Source: Flavipsychrobacter sp.
GTDB lineage: Bacteria; Bacteroidota; Bacteroidia; Chitinophagales; Chitinophagaceae
Assembly: GCA_041392855.1 (NCBI GenBank)
Contig: JAWKLD010000001.1
Location: 1,908,001-1,972,000 of the forward strand
Length of the DNA: 64,000 bases
Direction of reading: 5' to 3'
Within the stretch, counting starts at the first letter, position 1, and the number at the start of each line of letters is the position of its first letter. Position numbers and translations under genes: made by a program. Below the pieces are notes generated by a model. The model saw nothing but the letters and a program-made list of their open reading frames with translations, was not told the DNA's origin and did no database searches. Of the stretch, positions 25,814-32,884 are shown in pieces.

Positions 25814-27037
25814 ATGTCTGATATTCCAAACAAAGGTTTTGAGACCATCTGCATACATGGTGGCCACCAAAAAGATAAAAACAGAGCACACCTTACACCA
25901 ATATATGCCAGCAGTACTTACACTTTTGATAGTGCAGAGCAAGCCGTAAACATTTTTCAGGGAAAAGAAGAAGGTTATGTTTATGGTCGTTTTGGCAACC
26001 CTACCATAAGAGAAGCCGAAGAAAAGATAGCGTTAATGGAAGCCTATGGCTTACAAGAATCTAATGGTGATAATTTGCAATTAAAAGCCATACTGCATTC
26101 TTCAGGCATGGCCGCTATTACCACCATGCTATTAAGCAACCTGAAGGCAGGAGAAAAGATCATCACACATTACTCTTTGTACGGAGGCACTCAAGAGCTA
26201 ATAGATAAGGTACTACCTGACATGGGTATTGAGGTTATTATTACCGACTTCAATAACTTGGAAAAAGTTGAAGCCGCTATACAGGCTGATAGCGCTATCA
26301 ACCTAATGTATATAGAAACACCTGCAAACCCAACACTGCAATGTGTAGACCTGCAGGCACTAAGCTCTTTAGGAAAGTCTTATGGGCTGATCGTATGTGC
26401 TGACAATACATTTGCCACACCATACCTACAGCAGCCTTTTAAGTACGACGTTGATTATGTAATACATAGCACCACAAAATTCCTTAATGGCCATGGTACT
26501 GCTATAGGAGGCATACTACTAGGTAGAGATCTGGAGAAGATGAATACGGTGATCACTAAAAAGCATAGGTTACTTGGAGCTAATAGCAATGCTTTTGATG
26601 CTTTTGTATTGACCAACGGACTACGTACGCTTTCTCTACGTATGGACAAACACTGTAGCAATGCAGAGCAGGTAGCTGCATTTTTAAGCACACACCCTGC
26701 CATACAAACCGTTAACTATCTAGGGTTGGAAACACATCCTCACCACCACATAGCAAAAGGGCAAATGAAACATGCTGGTGCTTTAATGAGCTTTGAACTG
26801 AAAGGAGGTTATGAAGCAGGTGTTGCCTTTATGAATAAACTTAAACTTTGTACCAATGCTGTTTCACTGGGCACTTGTGACACACTAATATCTCACCCGG
26901 CGTCTACAACCCACGTGGGTGTAAAACCTGAAGACAGAATAAAATATGGTATAACAGACGGACTGATAAGACTAAGCGTGGGCTTAGAAACTACAGGGGA
27001 CATAATAGAAGACCTAAAGCAGGCTATGACCAATTAG
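25814..27037 (+). CDS. Cys/Met metabolism PLP-dependent enzyme (trans-sulfuration family)
   Basis: A 407-residue fold-type I PLP enzyme. The motifs YVYGRFGNPTIREAEEK, HSSGMAAI, ETPANPTLQ and ADNTFATP are present, and Lys222 in HSTTKFLNGHG is the PLP-binding lysine. The C-terminus has SLGTCDTLISHPASTTH and IRLSVGLE. Relatives include cystathionine gamma-synthase, gamma-lyase, methionine gamma-lyase and O-acetylhomoserine sulfhydrylase; these cannot be told apart by eye. It acts in methionine or cysteine metabolism in the cytosol. It has its own promoter and precedes the thiolase gene by 88 bases. Confidence 0.92.
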   Translation: MSDIPNKGFETICIHGGHQKDKNRAHLTPIYASSTYTFDSAEQAVNIFQGKEEGYVYGRFGNPTIREAEEKIALMEAYGLQESNGDNLQLKAILHSSGMAAITTMLLSNLKAGEKIITHYSLYGGTQELIDKVLPDMGIEVIITDFNNLEKVEAAIQADSAINLMYIETPANPTLQCVDLQALSSLGKSYGLIVCADNTFATPYLQQPFKYDVDYVIHSTTKFLNGHGTAIGGILLGRDLEKMNTVITKKHRLLGANSNAFDAFVLTNGLRTLSLRMDKHCSNAEQVAAFLSTHPAIQTVNYLGLETHPHHHIAKGQMKHAGALMSFELKGGYEAGVAFMNKLKLCTNAVSLGTCDTLISHPASTTHVGVKPEDRIKYGITDGLIRLSVGLETTGDIIEDLKQAMTN

Positions 27038-27125
27038 CTCACTACCCCCTTAGAACAGTTCAACCTGTTTACACGACATGATTTTGTAAAAAATAAATTA
27101 TCGAAATAAAGAAAGTAATATAGTT

Positions 27126-28322
27126 ATGAGAACAGTATATGTAGTAGATGCAATAAGAACACCGATAGGCAGGTATGGTGGTGCATTAAGCACAGTTCGC
27201 CCGGATGATATGTTAGCTCACGTTATCAAAACTTTAATAGAACGCAACCCTTCTATCGATGTAAATGAAATAGAAGATGTAATAGCAGGAGCTGCCAACC
27301 AAGCAGGAGAAGATAATCGTGATGTTGCTCGAATGGCTGCTTTATTAGCAGGCTTACCTGTTACTGTAGGTGGCAATACCGTGAACCGTTTATGTGCATC
27401 GGGCTTACAGGCTATTATGGATGCCTCTCGTGCTATTATGTGTGGAGATGGAGAAATATACATAGCTGGCGGCGTTGAAAGTATGAGTAGAGCACCTTTT
27501 GTGATGGCTAAATCAGAAAAGGCTTTCGGACGTGCACCCGAGTTATATGATACTACTTTAGGCTGGCGTTTTGTGAACAAAGCACTAAGCGCACTACACC
27601 ACCCTTATAGCATGGGCGAAACCGCAGAAAATGTTGCAGAGCGATATAATGTATCCCGTGAAGCACAAGACAAATTTGCTTTGCAAAGTCAACAACGCTA
27701 CACTGCTGCAAAGGCAGCTAATAAATTTGCCGATGAAATAACACCGGTTACTGTAGACCTAGGCCGCGGTAAAACAATGGTGGTAGATACAGATGAACAT
27801 CCTCGTGAGTCTACATTGGAAAAACTAGCTACACTAAAAGCTGCATTTAAAAAAGACGGTACTGTTACAGCCGGCAACTCCAGCGGTATCAACGACGGTG
27901 CAGCAGCTATGATATTAGCCTCTGAAGAGGCGGTAAAGAAATATAACCTAAAGCCATTAGCCAAAATAAAAAGTATGGCTATAGCAGGTGTAGACCCTGC
28001 TGTAATGGGGATAGGACCTATACCTGCATCTCAAAAAGCGCTAAAGCGTGCAGGGCTGGAAGCTAAAGACCTTGACCTTGTAGAATTGAATGAAGCATTT
28101 GCCGCTCAAAGCATCCCTTGTATGCAAGAGCTTGGTCTTGACGTAGAAAAAGTAAATGTAAACGGCGGTGCAATAGCATTAGGACACCCTCTAGGTTGTA
28201 GTGGTACTCGTATCTCAACAACTCTACTTTACGAAATGAAAAAAAGAGGTAGCAAATATGGCTTGGCAACGATGTGTATTGGTGTAGGCCAAGGAGCTGC
28301 AATGATATTTGAAGGCGTTTAA
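27126..28322 (+). CDS. Acetyl-CoA acyltransferase (thiolase), PcaF-like
   Basis: A 398-residue thiolase. The acylated cysteine is Cys90 in NRLCASGLQ. The second active-site motifs are GGAIALGHPLGCSGTR and MCIGVGQG near the C-terminus, and NEAFA is present. The N-terminal block GEDNRDVARMAALLAGLP resembles 3-oxoadipyl-CoA thiolases (PcaF, PaaJ), but acetoacetyl-CoA thiolase activity is possible too. It is separated from a DUF2490 gene by 9 bases and precedes the ACMSD gene. If co-transcribed it could act at the end of tryptophan or aromatic catabolism; that link is inference. Confidence 0.93.
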   Translation: MRTVYVVDAIRTPIGRYGGALSTVRPDDMLAHVIKTLIERNPSIDVNEIEDVIAGAANQAGEDNRDVARMAALLAGLPVTVGGNTVNRLCASGLQAIMDASRAIMCGDGEIYIAGGVESMSRAPFVMAKSEKAFGRAPELYDTTLGWRFVNKALSALHHPYSMGETAENVAERYNVSREAQDKFALQSQQRYTAAKAANKFADEITPVTVDLGRGKTMVVDTDEHPRESTLEKLATLKAAFKKDGTVTAGNSSGINDGAAAMILASEEAVKKYNLKPLAKIKSMAIAGVDPAVMGIGPIPASQKALKRAGLEAKDLDLVELNEAFAAQSIPCMQELGLDVEKVNVNGGAIALGHPLGCSGTRISTTLLYEMKKRGSKYGLATMCIGVGQGAAMIFEGV

Positions 28323-28331
28323 AATATTGGC

Positions 28332-29111
28332 ATGAAAAAACTACTTATAATAACACTTACTGTTTTTGCAAGTATGTCTACCCCTGCTATTGCTCAAACA
28401 GTTACTTACGGCAATACCAACACCTGGTTCTTGTTAATGAATAGGTTCTATCTGTCCGACAAGTTTACGATAAGTAATGAGCTACATGAGCGTACAGGGG
28501 CTTTTTTACATGACCAAGCCACTTTCATCTTTCGCCCTTCGGTAGACTACTCTTTGAATAACAACACTGAAGTTTCCGTGGGCTATTCTTATGTACGCTC
28601 TACACCTTACCTGCCTTATAGCTTACAAATACCTATTAATGAGCACAACATATGGGAGCAGATATTATTAAAGTTCAATGCGGGCAAAGTGCATATCATG
28701 AATCGTATCCGCTTCGAACATCGTTTCATTGATAATGTAGTAGTATACTATCCGAATGTCAATCCACTTTCTAGAGTTGAGGGCACTAAATATGCTAATC
28801 GCTTTCGTTTCCGTTTCAATCTAAGTTTTGATCTTGCCAAGATAAACAAGGGAAAGCATACTATTTTTGTCAATGCATTTGATGAAGCATGGATCAATCA
28901 ATCGGACAACCTAATGCCGACAAACATGGGACGAAATTGGATATATACAGGTTTAGGGTACAAGTTCAATAAAGACTTCAATATTCAACTAGCACACTTA
29001 CACCAATATGATAGAGTAGGGAATAACAACTATATTTCATCCTCTATCATTCAGCTTTCCCTATTTAAAAACTTTACTCTTTATAAGAGCAAAGCAGTAA
29101 CAGAACAATAG
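28332..29111 (+). CDS. DUF2490-like outer-membrane protein
   Basis: A 259-residue protein with a signal peptide (MKKLLIITLTVFASMSTPAIAQ). Amphipathic beta strands follow, with patterns such as NTNTWFLLMNRFYLSDKFTISNELHERTG, RFEHRF and FNAFDEAW-like segments. The pattern fits the DUF2490 family, small beta-barrels of unknown function in Bacteroidota. It starts 9 bases after the thiolase stop, so the two form an operon. A role as a porin or substrate channel is possible but unproven. Confidence 0.75.
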   Translation: MKKLLIITLTVFASMSTPAIAQTVTYGNTNTWFLLMNRFYLSDKFTISNELHERTGAFLHDQATFIFRPSVDYSLNNNTEVSVGYSYVRSTPYLPYSLQIPINEHNIWEQILLKFNAGKVHIMNRIRFEHRFIDNVVVYYPNVNPLSRVEGTKYANRFRFRFNLSFDLAKINKGKHTIFVNAFDEAWINQSDNLMPTNMGRNWIYTGLGYKFNKDFNIQLAHLHQYDRVGNNNYISSSIIQLSLFKNFTLYKSKAVTEQ

Positions 29112-29151
29112 TAAAAAGCAAACAATATATTAGTAGTAAAATTATAGCGCT

Positions 29152-30165
29152 TTGAAAAAGATAGATATACATACACACATAATGCCTGAACATATTCCTG
29201 ACTACTTTAAAAAGTTTGGATATGGCGATTTCATTCATTTAGAGCACCACAAACCTTGCTGTGCCAGAATGATAAAAGGAGACAAGTTCTTCAGAGAAGT
29301 ACAGGATAACTGTTGGGAACCTAATGCACGTACAAAGGAGATGGACATGACAGAAGTAGATGTGCAAGTATTATCTACTATCCCAGTTTTGTTCAACTAC
29401 TGGGCAAAACCCGAACATGGCTTAGAGACCTCTCGTTTTTTCAACGACCACATCGCACAATGTGTAGAACACCACCCTACACGTTTTGTAGGCTTGGGCA
29501 CAGTACCATTACAAGATGTGGATCTGGCAATAAAAGAGATGGAACGCTGTGTGAAAGAACTGAAAATGCCAGGCTTAGAAATAGGTTCTAACATTAATAA
29601 TAAAAATTTAAGCGACCCTTATTTTGAACCATTTTGGCAAGCTGCCGAAGAGCTAGGATGTTGCCTATTCATACATCCTTGGGAAATGATGGGCGAAGAC
29701 CTAATGAGCAAATACTGGTTACCTTGGCTAGTAGGTATGCCCGCAGAAACAGCACGTGCTATTAGCTCCATGATATTTGGAGGAGTATTTGAACGCCACC
29801 CTAACCTTCGTGTATCTTTTGCACATGGTGGTGGTAGCTTCCCCTTCACAGTTGGACGTATAGAGCATGGCTTTAATGTTCGCCCTGACCTATGTGCTAT
29901 TGACAACGAAGTAAACCCTCGTGAGTATCTTGGCAAATTCTGGATAGATGCATTGACACATGATGACAAAGCACTGGAATATATAGTTGACGTTATGGGC
30001 GAAGATAAAGTTTGCATGGGTAGCGACTACCCTTTCCCGCTTGGAGAACACCACCCTGGCAAACTAATAGAAAGCATGGATGTATTTTCTCAAACACAGA
30101 AAGACAAGCTACTTTTTGAGAATGCCATGAACTGGATGAACATCTCTGCAGATAGATTTAAATAA
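29152..30165 (+). CDS. 2-amino-3-carboxymuconate-6-semialdehyde decarboxylase (ACMSD)
   Basis: A 337-residue amidohydrolase-fold decarboxylase. From memory it looks strikingly like the animal enzyme: metal ligands His7 and His9 (IDIHTH), His175 (IHPWEM) and Asp292 (GSDYPFP), and catalytic His225 (FAHGGGSFPFTVGRIEHGF). Blocks such as YWLPWLVGMPAETARAI and LIESMD are also shared. It diverts the kynurenine-pathway intermediate from NAD synthesis toward 2-aminomuconate. A TTG start at 29152 is used because it gives the family N-terminus directly. It follows the thiolase/DUF2490 pair by 40 bases. Other kynurenine-pathway genes are not in this window. Confidence 0.92.
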   Translation: MKKIDIHTHIMPEHIPDYFKKFGYGDFIHLEHHKPCCARMIKGDKFFREVQDNCWEPNARTKEMDMTEVDVQVLSTIPVLFNYWAKPEHGLETSRFFNDHIAQCVEHHPTRFVGLGTVPLQDVDLAIKEMERCVKELKMPGLEIGSNINNKNLSDPYFEPFWQAAEELGCCLFIHPWEMMGEDLMSKYWLPWLVGMPAETARAISSMIFGGVFERHPNLRVSFAHGGGSFPFTVGRIEHGFNVRPDLCAIDNEVNPREYLGKFWIDALTHDDKALEYIVDVMGEDKVCMGSDYPFPLGEHHPGKLIESMDVFSQTQKDKLLFENAMNWMNISADRFK

Positions 30166-30172
30166 ATAAAAG

Positions 30173-30211
30173 CCCCTCTGTTTATAAGTTAGACAACTTA
30201 AACTAGAGGGG
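30173..30211. terminator. Bidirectional terminator downstream of ACMSD
   Basis: CCCCTCT / AGAGGGG encloses a second paired segment (AAGTT / AACTT). T residues follow on the plus strand (TTTT at 30212) and on the minus strand (TTTTATTT beyond 30173). It can serve ACMSD and the converging receptor gene. Confidence 0.75.
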
Positions 30212-30220
30212 TTTTACAGC

Positions 30221-30236
30221 ACCTGCGCATGCAGGT
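30221..30236 (+). terminator. Second small hairpin downstream of ACMSD
   Basis: ACCTGC-GCAT-GCAGGT forms a 6-bp stem followed by TCCTTTTT. It may act as a back-up terminator. Confidence 0.45.
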
Positions 30237-30283
30237 TCCTTTTTACATCTGGTCAATGTATATGAGGGAATCTTTAGTCTTCA

Positions 30284-32704
30284 TTATCCGGCATTGCCTA
30301 CTCTTTTCATTTCATCAGTTGCTCCACCCTTTCTTTTTCTAGTCTGTGGCACTGTTTGTTTTCCAAAACGATAACTGAAAGTGATAGACACCTGCCTGCT
30401 TTCTCTTTTCACTACAAAATCTTCTTGATAAGCATTGTAGGTAGATGTTGCCCTAGGCAACCCTTTCCAGAAAAGGTCATTTACATTTAAGCGGATCGTA
30501 CCTTTATTTTTAAACACTTGTTTTTGCAACCCTGCATTTAGCATCCACATGGGCTCCAATTCCATAAAGCCATACACCTGTTTTGCTTGATACCAAAACC
30601 CAAGCTCTGCTCTGAACCCCATTGGTAGTGTGAAATTATTATTGGAACTTACTGTAAATGCAGGAGTACCATTGCTTAGGTTTGTATTGGCTAAAAAGCC
30701 TTGATAATGCAAGTAGTATAGGCTTATATTACTCACATTACTCCACCATTTAGTTATCTGAAATGGGTAAGCCCCTGTCAAACCATAATAATGCATGGTT
30801 GCTAAATTCTTATCTGTTTGCACAGTTACAGAATCTTCTGTTTCACTTGGCTGTATTACCTGAGTTATATTATTAGTTGTAACGCTATAGCCTATTGAGG
30901 TCACAAACTTCTTTTTAAAGATATGTGATGCCTCTACAGAATAGGTTAGTGCTGGGTTTAAATAAGGATAACCTTCTCGGTATGTGGTATTATCAATAAA
31001 GAACTTAAATGGATTTAACTGTTGGTAATTGGGTCGTTGTATCCTTCTGCTAAGTGTTACCCCTAGATCATGTTTTTTACTAATTGTTCGTTGAACGGCT
31101 ACACTTGGGAATAGCTGTGTATAATTCCTTTTAAAAGTACTGTCGAGTGTCACTTGCTCCGCTTCTATATTTGTATGTTCAACACGTAAGCCTATTTGTG
31201 TACTCCACTTATCCCATTTTTTGTTTAGGTTAAGGTAACCGGCATTAATATTTTCTCTGTAAATAAAGTGGTTACTTCTTTTTACATCCAATAAAAAGTC
31301 GCCTGTAGTTTTTTCATAGAATAGTGGGCGATTATTTGAGGTAACATAGCTTGTTTTTATACCCGCTTCAAACGCTGCTTTATTTTTTAAAGGCAAAGAG
31401 TAATCTGTTTTAAAAGAACGTATTTGAGTTAAACCAACCAGATCGCTTCTCATATAATAATTGGGCTGATAGCTCGCGCCATTAGGACTGAGGTAAACAG
31501 TTTCGAAATTCTGGTTCGATTCATTCCAGTATCTTGCATAGTCTACATCAACACTCAGCTGTTGCCCCTTATCATCAAAATTATGTCTAAGGTTAGCATT
31601 GGCCGAATAGTTGTAATAATCTTGTCGGTGATTACCTGTAGTGATGAATCTATACAATGTATTTTTATTACCATCTAATGCACTAGAATGATTATTAGCC
31701 TTCGGACTAAACCCATTTGTACCTACAGTACCTGATATACCTACAGTTGTCTTTTTAGAGAGTGTATAATCTATCCCCATAGACCCTACATGGTTTAATG
31801 AAGTCCCTTTAGTAAAATTATCCTGCATGTAAGAAAACTGGGCAACATCATTATTATCGTAGAACCTTCTGTCTAAAACTAAATGGTTAAAAAAGGCTCG
31901 ACTTGCATAGTTGTAACTGACGTAGCTACTAATTTTTTTTGTCCTATAGTTTAAATTAAAACCTATAGATGCTTTAGGGTACACGCCTTGTGCATAAGAA
32001 GCATTGGCACTGCCGTTCATCCCTAAACGTTTATCTCTTTTTGTTTTTATATTAATAATACCCGCAGTACCTGCAGCATCATATTTAGCGCCAGGATTAC
32101 TAATTATTTCTATTTTACTGATCGTATTTGAAGGCATGCTCTTTAGCATATTTGCCAAATCAGTTCCAGATAACACCATCTGCTTACCATCTACCATTAC
32201 AGTAACACCTTGCTTGCCTTTCACACTTATATTATCATTGTTATCAACGTTTACGTATGGAGAACGTGACAACACTTCTAAAGCTGTAGCACCAGAATTA
32301 ACAATACTATTCTCCACATTCACTACTAGTTTATCTGCAAAGACCTCAATCAAAGGTTTAGTTCCTCTAACGGTTACTTCTTTCATTGCCTTATTCTTCC
32401 TCTTCATCACCAATGCCCCTACATCTACGCTCTTGCTAACAACTATTGCTTTACTGTATTCATTATAACCTATCATTGTTACCTTCAGTTGATAGCTACC
32501 TTCCTGAACATTATTCAAATTAAAAGCTCCAGTTTCGTCAGACAATGTAGAACTAACCAACTCTTTCTTATCCGTTATCAACAATACACTTGCCGCAACT
32601 ATTTCCTTTCCGTCATCATCTGTTACTACACCTGTAATATTGTGGGCAAAAACACTGTTATAGGTAACGCAAAAAGTAAGTAGAAACAGCCAGAAAGTTT
32701 TCAT
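30284..32704 (-). CDS. Outer-membrane beta-barrel receptor with carboxypeptidase-like N-terminal domain
   Basis: An 806-residue protein with a signal peptide (MKTFWLFLLTFCVTYNSVFA). A carboxypeptidase-regulatory-like Ig domain follows at about 22-105 (ITGVVTDDDGKEIVAASVLL). Next is a plug domain at about 110-215 (GKQGVTVMVDGKQMVLSGTDL, ISNPGAKYDAAGTAGIINIKTK) and a long barrel of the OMP_b-brl_3 type ending near SYRFGKQ. Unlike most TonB receptors the barrel does not end at the C-terminus; a basic tail of about 20 residues follows. It is divergent from a propeller sensor kinase. A paralogue lies at 38539-40926. The start at 32704 fits the -7 element; an upstream in-frame ATG at 32734 overlaps it. 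Confidence 0.85.
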   Translation of the reverse strand: MKTFWLFLLTFCVTYNSVFAHNITGVVTDDDGKEIVAASVLLITDKKELVSSTLSDETGAFNLNNVQEGSYQLKVTMIGYNEYSKAIVVSKSVDVGALVMKRKNKAMKEVTVRGTKPLIEVFADKLVVNVENSIVNSGATALEVLSRSPYVNVDNNDNISVKGKQGVTVMVDGKQMVLSGTDLANMLKSMPSNTISKIEIISNPGAKYDAAGTAGIINIKTKRDKRLGMNGSANASYAQGVYPKASIGFNLNYRTKKISSYVSYNYASRAFFNHLVLDRRFYDNNDVAQFSYMQDNFTKGTSLNHVGSMGIDYTLSKKTTVGISGTVGTNGFSPKANNHSSALDGNKNTLYRFITTGNHRQDYYNYSANANLRHNFDDKGQQLSVDVDYARYWNESNQNFETVYLSPNGASYQPNYYMRSDLVGLTQIRSFKTDYSLPLKNKAAFEAGIKTSYVTSNNRPLFYEKTTGDFLLDVKRSNHFIYRENINAGYLNLNKKWDKWSTQIGLRVEHTNIEAEQVTLDSTFKRNYTQLFPSVAVQRTISKKHDLGVTLSRRIQRPNYQQLNPFKFFIDNTTYREGYPYLNPALTYSVEASHIFKKKFVTSIGYSVTTNNITQVIQPSETEDSVTVQTDKNLATMHYYGLTGAYPFQITKWWSNVSNISLYYLHYQGFLANTNLSNGTPAFTVSSNNNFTLPMGFRAELGFWYQAKQVYGFMELEPMWMLNAGLQKQVFKNKGTIRLNVNDLFWKGLPRATSTYNAYQEDFVVKRESRQVSITFSYRFGKQTVPQTRKRKGGATDEMKRVGNAG

Positions 32705-32731
32705 TGACATCATAATTAATTGTTTACAAGT

Positions 32732-32739
32732 CAAATGTA
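32732..32739 (-). promoter_or_regulatory. Promoter -7 element for the receptor gene
   Basis: On the minus strand this reads TACATTTG, a perfect TAnnTTTG. It excludes the start codon at 32734 that overlaps it. Confidence 0.55.
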
Positions 32740-32763
32740 GGCGCCAAGGAATTATCAGCTATA

Positions 32764-32810
32764 CCCCAACTTGGGGGATATGCTATTTTTGACGCCCCCC
32801 ATTTAGGGGG
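32764..32810. promoter_or_regulatory. Divergent control region with two G/C inverted repeats
   Basis: CCCCAA-C-TTGGGG (32764-32776) and CCCCC-ATTTA-GGGGG (32796-32810) are inverted repeats whose centres are about 33 bp apart. Between them lies TATTTTTG (32784-32791), a perfect plus-strand -7 element. Both stand out against the AT-rich background. They could bind the product of the response-regulator gene at 35909. Confidence 0.5.
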
Positions 32811-32884
32811 ATTTATTTATATCATATGTAGCAGTGCTCATAAGGTTTGTGTATTTTTAGATACATCTAATAGCAATAATATCA

